From NCBI GenBank assembly GCA_005656395.1, contig SRSI01000073.1:868001-932000 (forward strand): a DNA stretch of 64,000 bases, in the 5' to 3' direction. Shown piece after piece: positions 25,346 through 36,414 of this stretch (within the stretch, counting starts at the first letter, position 1; each line of letters starts with the position of its first letter). The notes under the pieces are model-generated. The model saw only the letters and a program-made list of their open reading frames with translations, was not told the DNA's origin and ran no database searches. The translations under genes were made by a program, and so were the position numbers. The DNA is from Strongyloides papillosus. Taxonomy: Eukaryota > Nematoda > Chromadorea > Rhabditida > Strongyloididae.

Positions 25346-25543
25346 ATGCGAGATTTAAAGCGCTATTTAAATCTTTGTTTCTTCGCGGTATTTTCAGCAT
25401 TGGAGATACGTATATTCAGTAATAAATTAAGGTCACCACAAATTATGCAAACTTATGATTCTAACTACATGTTACAAATTTTTTACAATGTAAAAATAGC
25501 AACTGCATTTGAAAAGAGAGGCATTCCTTTTAATAAAATTTAA
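25346..25543 (+). CDS. Possible small protein, 65 aa, unknown
   Basis: An ATG-initiated ORF starting 81 bp from, and divergent to, the zinc-finger gene start. The predicted protein begins with a basic MRDLKRYLN, then a hydrophobic stretch (LCFFAVFSALEIRIF) that could be a membrane or mitochondrial-targeting segment, then a mixed polar tail ending GIPFNKI. Codon content is less AT-skewed than in the chance ORFs of the spacers. An AATAAA overlaps the stop. I do not recognise the family, and it may be chance. Confidence 0.3.
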   Translation: MRDLKRYLNLCFFAVFSALEIRIFSNKLRSPQIMQTYDSNYMLQIFYNVKIATAFEKRGIPFNKI

Positions 25544-28500
25544 AAATTATTATTATTTGGAATTTACAATGAAAGACGAAAGACCTTCACGATAACATTT
25601 AATTGTCTTAAGATTATGTTCAAATTTTATTGCAGAATTATTTTATAACCACTTAAACTATAACTTATTAATGCTAGCCTAGAGCATGTAATGCGTAACG
25701 GTGACTGAGCTTTGGACTAATCGATAAAGTTACTTTCTGTGCATAATCATCCAGTTTGTAATTTTTGTTTGGAGAAATGTGTTTTTAACTTTTTTTACAA
25801 TATAATTTTTTAATGGTGTAAAATAAGGAAAAATAAAGTTTTAGGAATTAAGATAAAAATTAAATTGGTTAAAAGTATAAAAGTAATTAAACATTATGAT
25901 CGCAACAAGATTTAAAAGGAAAATATGAACGGAATAATGAAAAAAAATAATCTTAAAATGCAGTAGTAGTACAGACATATCAGTGAGAAGAGAATTTTGC
26001 AAGGTTAATCTATAGGGCGACTACTTTTCACTTAACTGACTTTTAAGTGGAAATATATCTTTCTCTACCAACGGTTTGAGGCTATAAATTAATAAGTTGT
26101 ACTTTGGAATTTGTTTCCTTCTACAAATTAATTAGAAGCAGATTCGAATGGTGATGTGCTATTAAGAGTGTCTTTGAAAGTACAGTAAATATTGTGGTAA
26201 TCTTCACAAAAAATACCACTTATTTTAGAGGGTTCTTTTTTATATTAAGTTCACTAGTATTTTATCAGTAATTCCTTATGTTGTATTTATTTCTAAGAAA
26301 TTTACAAAAAAATATTTACAAAATTAATTTTAACTTTCTCATCAAGTCAATCTATACTTTTTCTTAAGAACATTTAAAATAAGATGTGATTAAGATTTAA
26401 AAACAAGCTTGTAAAAATTAAATTAAACCAGTACAGTTAATTCTTTGAAATAAGATTCTTAAACTAAACAATGATAAATTGTTTTAAAAAAAGTTTTCTT
26501 AAAAAATGCTAACAAACATACTTAAAAAAAATGTCTTCTTAAAAAGTGCTAAAAATTTAGTTCTAAATTTTGGATCCTGATTTAATTATATGTTTATTAC
26601 TAATCAACAAAATTCAAATGCTATTAATGAATAAAAAAATTTAAATCAATAAAACATTATTCACCAGAGGCTGATTAGTAGGAAAACTTCAGGATCTAGA
26701 AAAAAACAGAGCATGCAGATGATTGTTTAAATAATGAGATTAAATTCGCAGACATAAAAAGCATAAACAATATATTAATACGAAAATATATTTAGTCTGG
26801 GTGATTTAGTTTAAACAATAATATTTCATATAAATTAAATAATGCATCTCATGAATGAAAGAGCAAAAAAAATACTGCGTGGTGAAATTTTTTTGTTGCA
26901 AGAAATATATAAAACAAATTATTGTAATTATCATAAATAATCAATATAAAAATTAAAGTTAATAAATCTATCAACAATAGATGTGTTTATTATATGTATT
27001 TGATTATTATTTATTTCATAAATATATATTAATGGATTTTTTTAATGTTATCGTAGAATTTATATTATGTATTTGTAAATATGACTGGGATGGTTGTTTA
27101 TATGGGAGGAAGACTTCAAAAATAACATTTATAGACATCTTATTTTAAAACAAATAACCTTCATTATTTAATAAGATAATTATTTTATAAATAAAAATAA
27201 AATTTAACAAGCAACCTTAATATATTAGCAATTTAGAAAGTATACATCGTCTGAACACTCAATGTTTGTGTCTAAGAAGAAAGTTCAATGTTGTCTTACA
27301 TATATTAAAAATACAGAATAATTAATAACAAAAAAATAAATTAAATCCTACTTCACACTATAATCCCTAATAAAAAAAGATAATATTAAAAAAATCCTGG
27401 AAATAAGAATATAATTACGTCAGAATAATCTCTAAAAATAAAAACAAATCAATAAACCAATAAATTACAAAAAAAATTTTTTGTTAAATATTTTTATTAT
27501 CAAAAAAGAAATCTATTAAAAAAAGATAAGTAAAAAATCTAAATACCTATTCAGGTCATATTTTCTCTATATCTAATTAGTAGAAACCTTAGATAATAAA
27601 TAGTTTAATAGTCATAAAATCACATTTAAAAATATAATTTATTATTGTAAATAAATATTACACAATAAGAAATATTAAATTCTTATTATATTTAATGATT
27701 AAAGAAAATATAACTTGTAATTTGGTATACAAAGGAAATGAATAATGTTCCATCAATTGGTCATGCGATAAATTATACTTTTGTAAACATCTTTACACTT
27801 TGACACAAACAAATGTTGTGTTTATTAATGGATGATCCTTGGGATATCCTGTATTTGTGGGGAAAGAATGCGTCTTTGTTGATACATAATGTTATTAGTC
27901 ATCATTTATCATAAAGCAAAGCTTAGAAATGAAACCTTTATTTTTAGAAACTTTATGTAAAAAAAATAAAAAAAAATTCATCGAAGCAAAATTAGGGATT
28001 TAGCTAAGTTTTTATACAAACTGCTTTTATAGAGAAAACTACAGAACTTACGACAGTAATGATAAAGTGCAACTAAAATATCTTAGAATTTTTTTAAAAA
28101 GTTTTGCAATTGTATGTGCTTATTAGTTTATGATACATAAACAACAATAAAAAATTAAAAATAATGTTATCAACAAATGGAAATATTTATAATGATCAGA
28201 GGGGGGTAATTCAAGCAGTGTTATGTGATTAAAGATTTTATTGTTCCCTATAAAATCATCACAAATATCTTTATAAATTTGAGATCCACATTGGAATATC
28301 GTTTACTAGTTTCTGGAAAATAAATATCGATTGAGCAACTTTGAAAAGGTTGTCACTAGAAATTAGGGTTTGTAATTTAATTTTGTCGGTGATGGTGTTT
28401 GCTTCTTCAAAAGGTTCCATAAAAATGTTTTTGCGACATGGAGCTTTTTCGATCACCCTTTTTGCCATTTTATTGGATGTTAGAAGCATTCCCTAGCTTT

Positions 28501-30624
28501 AATTATCGTGGATTCCGATTGAACTTTGAACTTTAATGGAATGACCCGTATTCCAAATCAATAAATCGCTTGAGATATATCTGAAAAGTTAATTACATAA
28601 ATATTGGTTGGATCTCGTATCAAATGAGTGTTGTTGAATATTTATGCTGTTTTCCTTAATTTTGGGAGTTATACCTAGTTTTTTTTTACTGGAATCCTAT
28701 GAGGTCTTTGATATCTTCTTAAGAAATATGTAAGAGGTTTGTTCGACAGGGTTCACAATTAAGGATTATCATTTAAAGTGCCGTTTTCTTAAATTCTTAA
28801 CATAAGAAAATCGTTTTTTAACAATTGAATTGAATTTGATTAGTCAAAAAAAATTTGTATTTGAAAGTTGAAGTTAAAGTATACTTTCTTATTAATCAAA
28901 GAAAAAAAAATTAATACTTGATAAATTTGTTTATCAAGAATTCCATAAATTATGGAGTCTTAAGTAAATTTGGAAAAAATTTGAATCAATGCAATTTTAA
29001 TGCTCAACATTTTTTTTGGTATAAATTTTTCGATTAATTAACATTTTAATAAACAGTTTAATTAGAAATCATTTATATACTTTTTAAACTCGATTGAAAG
29101 TTCATACTATCATTTAATTTTCTGCAACCACATTTTGCAACAACAATTCATGAAAAATATGGATTAATCCGAACAATAGAATACTTTTTTGATTTAAAAA
29201 AATATTAGTTAAAGTAAAATATAGATGTTGCGTTGGTTGTTGCTAAATATTTTACTATAAAATATCAATGCTCATAGAATATTAACTGATTTGATATCTT
29301 TTTTTCATTCAAATATATTTTACTCATATTTTATCCTATGTACTTTACTCATAAAAATACACTCATTCAGTTAAGGGGATAATGTAATAAATGTGGTATA
29401 TAGATATTGTCACATTTTTTCTTCTATTATGTTCAATCATCAAACTCCAGGTAACATTTTATTTTTTGCAGCTTTCTGTACATTCATGATAAAGCAAACG
29501 TCATCATAAAGATAATTAAAATTATTCCAAATTTTCGCTTGAAAACAATTGTAAAGTTATTGAGAACGTTGTGAATCAGTGCAATTTTTGTTGCACCTTT
29601 TGATATGTGGTACTGTTTTTCACTTCCTATTTTTATACTATTCTTTCTATTTACTAGTGGTACTAAAAAGTGTAAAAAACAATTTTCAAATGTGTATGTT
29701 TTTATAGTGATGGCATTATACAGGGGAATTAAACACAGAGATATTTGTAAAAAACACAAAAATATTCTTGTTTTACTATTCTATCTCCGTATTCTATGAC
29801 TGAAAGTTATGTTTTATTAACTAAAAATATATAATTTGTTTTTTTTTATCATTTTATCCAAATTATTTTCATGATTATACCAATTCTATTTCGTGGTATC
29901 ATGTTTTATTATTCTTGAACATTTGATTTCTAAACTTCTTTCCAGATATTTTAACCACTATAAATGTTAAATATTTTGATGTAAAGATTACACGTACATG
30001 TGAATTTTCTATTCATCTGTTAGTAAAATTATTTATATAACGCCTGCGGACAAAATTTCGGAATTTCAATCATTTTTTTAGAAACATTTTGTTTTTTTGC
30101 TATCAAATTTTTGGGAACTTTTTATATACGTGACGAATTAATGGTATCTGTAACAACCATAATATCCGTATTTAAAAATTTACACTACACAACATTATTA
30201 ATATACAGTACGCTAGATTCGTTTTTGGAAAAATTTTAAGAACTTATAGACAGTACATAAAAAGAATATTAAAAACATTATGGTAATTTTCTTTTAGGAT
30301 CATTTTGAGATTTGAGTTTTAGTAGTAAGGAGATGACTATGCGTTATAATAAACTATTAAATAATGATAATATGCTACTTTCACATTGATAATGTGAAAG
30401 AAAATAAATATTTAATTAATTTAGAAGTAGTAATGACTGATAAAGTATACCCAATCATTTCGTAGTTTATACCTCAAATAAGTCACTGATAATTTTGAAT
30501 TTTTGCATGTAAAAAATGATTATACGGTAAATTAGAACGTTCTTAAATGATCATATAGTACTTTCTGAGTAATAATGAAAGAAAAATTCTAAACAAATAA
30601 CTTCGAATAAATTTGTTAATTTTA
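25544..30624. other. Gene desert, 5 kb
   Basis: No intact gene. Very AT-rich from 26.2 to 28.1 kb. A roughly 30-bp block (TTAAAAAAAG...CTTAAAAAATGCTAA) is repeated imperfectly at about 26482-26513 and 26523-26552. From 28.2 to 28.8 kb the composition shifts and a 72-codon minus-strand frame (28271-28489) with mixed residues appears; I cannot assign it. At 29484-29759 a minus-strand frame weakly recalls a reverse-transcriptase palm (see findings). These look like decayed insertions. Confidence 0.4.
30378..30400. repeat. Perfect 10-bp inverted repeat (hairpin)
   Basis: CTTTCACATT - GAT - AATGTGAAAG is a perfect stem of 10 with a 3-base loop. A diverged copy of the same roughly 40-bp block without the perfect stem lies at about 30547-30585. 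Confidence 0.6.
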
Positions 30625-30912
30625 TTACGCAAACTTACCTAAGGTTTTATACATTTTGTAGTATGAGTCGGAAGATTGTAAACCATTCATAACGCAATGC
30701 CAAACAGAAATTTTAAGAACCTGATGACTATTATTATGATACTTATTGGGAAGAAATCGACAATGCATTCTGATAGTTGGAGATTCTACAAGTCTAGCAA
30801 ACTTAAGACACAGAGTTTTAGCCATCGTAAAGCTAGTAGCAAATAAAACGTTGTGGAATCTAAATTTGGAACTTATATCAATATAATATAAATAATATGA
30901 GGTTAACCACAT
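30625..30912 (-). other. Exon-like open frame, unassigned
   Basis: A 95-codon minus-strand frame of mixed composition (e.g. CLKFARLVESPTIRMHCRF, VLKISVWHCVMNGLQSSD) that ends at a good donor, TTAG/GTAAGT, near 30640. It sits in a transposon-rich desert. It could be a relic exon or part of a mobile element. No family recognised. Confidence 0.25.
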
Positions 30913-31084
30913 GAAAAAAAAATGAAAAATACGAATAACAGCTACAAATATACCAAATACCTATCTAGCTAAGTTTATTTTATGGAAAATTAACATAAAA
31001 TATTACTATTGTTATTCAAAAGTAAATGTCGGTTTTTTACCACAATTTCAAAATGTCATAACTCACTAAAAATAAATATTTTTA

Positions 31085-34000
31085 TTAAAAGTAAGTAACG
31101 TTGGAATCAAAACATTGTTGCCAACGTGATACAGGTTTATTTAATACATTTTTAAAAAAATTGAATCCTTTTAATCTAAAAATTACAAGACATCTGATTT
31201 AAGGTCATCAGATTTGAAGAATACTTTCTACTTCAGATAACGCCCCACTTCTTTGAAAAAAGACTTTGTTGAGGATAGATCTCACGAATAAAGATGTCAG
31301 TAAAGGTTTATATCCCAATTTGTTAAGTTTTGCGCCGTGATTTGTAAAAAAAAAGACTAGTATTGTCATGTAATAAGATTTAACCTTCTTTATTGACCAA
31401 AGCAAACTTCAAAACTGGTAATGTTCTGTGGATTTATTCCAATTCATTCCAGTATCGGTCTAAAGTAATAGTTTCACCAGAATTCAAAAACATTCTGTTA
31501 AAATTTATAATTAAGAATTTGTATTTAAAGAAAGTTTATGGTAATTTTTAAGACTATAAAACAAAAGTAGATAAAATAATATTACAAAGGTAGTCCCTAC
31601 CCTTTGTTATAATTCTCAAGTTACTAGAGTAAAATATCTTTTTTTTTATAAATAAACTTACCTAATGTTTGTAAAGTAAAATATGCTAATTCTAGATGAA
31701 CAATTATATATATAATAAATTTGTCATCAATATTTAGGGTGACTTTATCACCTTTGACAATGTTCTCCAAATTGAACAAGGCCCAAATCAATGACTATTT
31801 GGGTAATATTTTATTGCATTTATATAAAACACACCGATTTGTAGTGATTATTTGAACTTTTATATAAGAAAAATTTATTTTTAAAGAATTTAATTAATCT
31901 TATAATTTTTTTCTTTAAAAATTTGACAAATAATTTTGATTATAATGCTTATTCTTATGATAATTTTATTTTTGGAAAAATGCTATATATTGAAAACGTT
32001 TTAAATTGTTTTTTTTTTAATTTTAAAATGAATTTTTTTATGGGACCTATTTCAATTGAAAGCTCATATTTTTTTAATCCAGCTGTAAATTTTAAGAAAA
32101 ATAACTGCTAGAGATTTTGAGTTATTTTAATTTTACTATTGTCTACCCTTATTTTTATCATATTTGACATTATTATTATGATAAATGTTAATTTTAAAGA
32201 CTTTTTTCTATGTGTAACATTTACCCGATAATTTTTAAAGTAATTACAATTATATTGGACAAGTTTTAAAACATAAAATTGTTAAATTACAATTTTTTAC
32301 TAAATAAGGTAAAGTAAATTTTTACAATTTAGATAAGTATAAAAGTGTTCCTTAGTGTTAATAATTTATTAATTGTTAAAAAAATGATAAATGCTTTAAA
32401 TATTTTGGTATTATAGTTTCCTAAACTACTAATCCAAATTTTAGTCATTTTTTCCTTATCACCATAGTTAAGAAACAATAACATCACACGATTATTAAAG
32501 TATTTATAAATAATTATTAAAAAAATTTTCAATACAAATAAATTTTATTTGAGTTTGACAATTTTCTACTACGATATCTATAAAATTAGTAATCCGTGAA
32601 TTTAATATAAATTTTACAATTTAATTATTATTTAATAATTTTGAAGTTTTAAAAACTTACCTAATATAATTGTAAATATTTTATAAATAATTAAATATCG
32701 ATTTTATATATTAAAAGATTTTAAAAATTCCACATTTAGTTATTTAAATGGTTTATTATTGAATAAAAAACAATTAATAATAAAATTAAAATAACTCAAA
32801 AAATCTAACATATATTTTCCTTAAAATTTACAGCTAGGTAGAAGCAAAGATGGGGTTTCGGAAGAAATAAGTCCTATGGAAAAAATTCATTTTAAAATTA
32901 AAAAAAACTATTAAAAAAAAGTTTTCTATATATGACATTTTTCAAAAGATAAAAATATCATAAGAATCTGCACATTACTTCCATGTGACTCTCAAATTTT
33001 CAAACAAAAATATTAAAATTAAAAGTTTCTGTCTTTAAGAAAAAAATTTGTTCCAGAGTAAAAGTGCAAATAATTACATATAACACACAATCGAATCGCT
33101 GTGAAAAATAATTAATGATAAGCGTTTCTTTCTCTTATTCTTTAATATCAATCACATGTAATTGATAATTCTACTAAAGCTTTACCAGACGGTTAAATAT
33201 CTTTTCTATTTGATGTTTTAAGTCTGGGAAGAGTTTTGATGCTCTCATTTTTGTTCGACCACTGGATCGAACTTTTAAGATCGCCGAACACGACCCGATA
33301 TTTTATCACATGTAACAATTTTATCCAAAAATAGGTTATTTCTGTTAATTTGAAGCAAAGAAGAGCAAATTCCCATGCGCCGTAAGCATTGATCAAGAGT
33401 TAATTCATAAGGTTTATAAGAATTCAACTTTTCTTTCTTATTGATGGCATTTAAATTATTAAATACAGTTTAAGAACTGATATATAATTTTCTTGCGAGT
33501 TCCAGAACAGTTTGCTTAGATTGCTTTTTAATAACTTAGTAAAATAATTTTCGAATGCTTACTATTGATCGCTTAATAATAGGTACTTTTTATTGATAGT
33601 AAGGCGAAACGCATAAGACAAAGGTAAAATTAAAACTACTGAGGTTAACATGCTTTTGTTCATACTTTTTTAATGTCACCATCAAATATAACCTTAAAAC
33701 GATTGTTTTAAAAAAAAGATTACAGTCTTTTTTACAATTTAAAAAATTATAAATTTTGCTTAGTCAATAAAATTTATAAACATTATGGCTTTAAATGTTC
33801 ATTTTTTTTATCTATTATCTATCAATTAGAGTACAAAAATTTTATATAATGAGTGTCAAGATTATTCTACCTATGCCTATCTAAAGCGATACGGCACCAG
33901 CCATTTTAAAAATGCTTAATAATTGGATCAAGATATCTGTGAGAAAGACGTCCAACTATTCTCTTTTTATAGCAACGATACGTTGTTACTGGGTTAAATT

Positions 34001-34585
34001 GATAGCAATGCCTCTTTTATTTTTACTTCTGATACACCTATTATATCTAAATCAAAATTTGGTGATTCTCTATTTAATAGTCAAAGTGTGCCTAAGATTT
34101 AAGGCTTCAACAATTCAGAAAACCAATTTTCAAAAACAATTTTTGCTATTTAGAGGTTGAATAATCTCTGATGCAGCCTTTAGATCCGGTAACCATCCCA
34201 AGGTCTTCATTAAGGGTTTAATCAACAGCTAATTTAGCAAAATGTTTTAAATTTAGAGAATAAATTGAAAAAGGGACGTCTTTAAGGTGACATGTTAAAA
34301 AGCGATATTTTATTTAATGTCGACTTTTTCTTACCTCTATAAACTTTGTGCCATTCTTCTTAATTATTCGTTCTCATAAACACTTCTTCTACCGCCACTC
34401 TCCCTTTGTTGGAGACTTAAATCTCAATTGCGATATTTCTTGAGCCATCGCTGTATATTTTGTTTGTTAGCATACTCTTGGCTAAATGCTTCATTAATTT
34501 TTCTTGAAACTTCTACTACTGCTTAGCTAAGTTTGAACTCATACAAATAAATTGTTCAAAAAACCATTTTTAGCAGAACTTCTTT
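31085..34585 (-). mobile_element. mariner-family transposase relic, split into three collinear pieces
   Basis: Three minus-strand stretches read as consecutive parts of one mariner (Tc1/mariner, D,D34D) transposase. Piece 1, about 34585-34330: N-terminal HTH region with LYEFKLS, VSRKINEAFSQEYANK, IQRWLKKYRN. Piece 2, about 33590-33190: QTVLELARKLYISS, PYELTLDQCLRRMGICSS, FLDKIVTCDK (first catalytic Asp), SIQWSNKNESIKTLPRLK. Piece 3, about 31500-31085: NSGETITLDRYWNELE, LVNKEG, LLHDN (second Asp), DLSSTKSFFKE where the third Asp position reads Lys, and RWQQCFDSNVTYF before a stop. There are many in-frame stops and frame changes, so it is dead. A normal mariner ORF is about 1.04 kb; here it spans 3.5 kb because about 0.8 kb and 1.7 kb of other sequence separate the pieces. 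Terminal inverted repeats were not found by eye. Confidence 0.82.
31668..31805 (-). other. Exon-like scrap inside the second mariner insert
   Basis: On the minus strand a frame reads SLIWALFNLENIVKGDKV, then TLNIDDKF ... HLELAYFTLQTLG, ending at a donor TTAG/GTAAGTTT. One in-frame TAG lies at its upstream edge. It looks coding in composition but matches no family I know. Confidence 0.25.
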
Positions 34586-36414
34586 TTATGGTAATAACAA
34601 CTTTTAATAAAATGATAACAAAATACAAATTGAGGAAGGTGATTATCCTCAATTTCTTCTTCAAGATACTATGTATCTTTTAATGACATATGAACGTACA
34701 AAAAGATTACAATCATTTAAAAATTAATCCTTACAAAACAGACATTTGTTTTTGAACAACCTAAAGTCAAATAATGGGGATTATAATTAGTTTAATTTTG
34801 TCATTGTTTTTGTTTGACCTGGTATAAAGCCACCTTCATTTTATAATAGGTAGCAATAATTGGGAAATTATTTTGTAATCCCAAAATATTTAAAAATTTA
34901 TGTTCTAAAATATATTAACATCGTAAAAATTTTAGGGGTTTAAGTGAAAGTGCTTGAGAAGCATTTTATCAGTCTCATATTTGTTGTTAAGGATAGAAAG
35001 ATTGTTATTTTTGTGGAAGGTAATTTTTAATATTTTTATTGTATCTTATATAATTTGAAGGTGAATCGCCAAATAAATAAAATTTAACTCTAATATACAG
35101 CAATATTTTAAGATTATTGATAAATATGATAAGTCGCGAATACCCAGTAAAATAATTTTATTAGGGACACTGACAATATAAAAAAACACTACAAAATCAT
35201 AAACCGACTTTAAAGAAAATGAAATGAGCAAAATTAAGTTTTATATAAAAAAATTCCTTTTTATATTTGTGGAACTTTATGACACTACAATTTTTTGAAA
35301 GAAATTCATGATTCACCTTCCCAGGAACATTCATTTGAGAGAACGTCTTTTCTACTCTCCCAAAGACGCCTATTTGAAAGAGAGTCTTTTCTTACTTTCC
35401 CAGAAACGTCTATTTGAGAATTTGAGAGATAGTCTTGTTTTAATTTCCCAGTAACATCTGTTTGAGAGAGAAATCCTTCCTATATCTTTGAGTAAATCTT
35501 GCGTGATATCGTAAAATATTGGCTTACTGTAGACAAAATTGATAATACCAATTGTTAATTAATAGTAAAAACCTCTTATTTAAGTTGTTATTAGTAGAAA
35601 CATAATAAAAACATAAGGTTAAAGTGTGAAATAGTGGACGCATTTTTTGATACTTATTTGGGTTCATTTCATGATGCAAAATGCATTAAACAGCGGCTCC
35701 AACCCGTTTAAATAAAAAATATAACGTTTTATAGATGAATTTTGTTTTATCTCCCTAAAATTAAGTACATAAAAACCGACTATTATCATTAACTTATTGT
35801 ATATGAATTAATAAATGAATTTTTACCAATAAGCTATTAGTAAAAAAGTGATTTTTTAATAAAAAATTACTAATAATAAAGTCTCTAGGAATGTTACAAG
35901 GCCTTGAGTATATAAATGGTAGGAGATCCTCAATCTAGTAGAAATATTAAAAGAAGAATAATGAGGATACTTTTATTATTTATGAGATGCAGAAAGGGTA
36001 TCAAAAAGTTGATAATACTTGAATGATATTAAAAATTAAAAGTTTTAAAGTTAAATTTTTTAGATGATAAATAATTTAATATAGCTTTATTTAATACTAC
36101 TTATTTATAAATAAAAAAAACTGTTATAAATAACCATTAAAGTCAATATCTTTTGAGTTGGGATAAAACAGAAAAGTACCGAATTTGATTATTTATTAAA
36201 TAAGATTATTAATTTTTGTTTTAACATATTTTTTTTCAGAAAAATGGGTCACTATTTTAAAACAAATCCAAAACATAATAACTAAAAACAACTTTTTTCG
36301 AGTAGTCCTAACAAATCGAAAAAGTAACAAAATTTTTTTATTTGATTATAAAATTAAAATTTTTTTAGAATATTAATAAAAATTTAATATAATAAGATAT
36401 TATCCAGAAAATTA
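34586..36414. other. Spacer between mariner relic and unc-45
   Basis: AT-rich; no gene. Contains the 40-bp tandem repeat at 35318-35484. The last 200 bases hold the presumed unc-45 3'UTR and polyadenylation region on the minus strand. Confidence 0.45.
35318..35484. repeat. Minisatellite, four copies of a ~40-bp unit
   Basis: Units start at 35318, 35357, 35397 and 35445 and share TTCCCAGaAAC.TCTATTTGAGAG followed by AGTCTTTTCTTACT with substitutions. Copy 3 carries an extra 8 bp (GAGAATTT duplicated). The unit is GC-richer than the surrounding spacer. Confidence 0.75.

Noticed and set aside
31208..31405. 65-codon ORF reading as a stand-alone protein
   Set aside because: It is a shifted frame through the mariner C-terminal relic; the neighbouring frames carry the recognisable transposase blocks.
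33912..34160. 82-codon plus-strand frame inside the first mariner insert
   Set aside because: Hydrophobic, Leu/Ile-rich; another frame looks equally good, and no family is recognisable.
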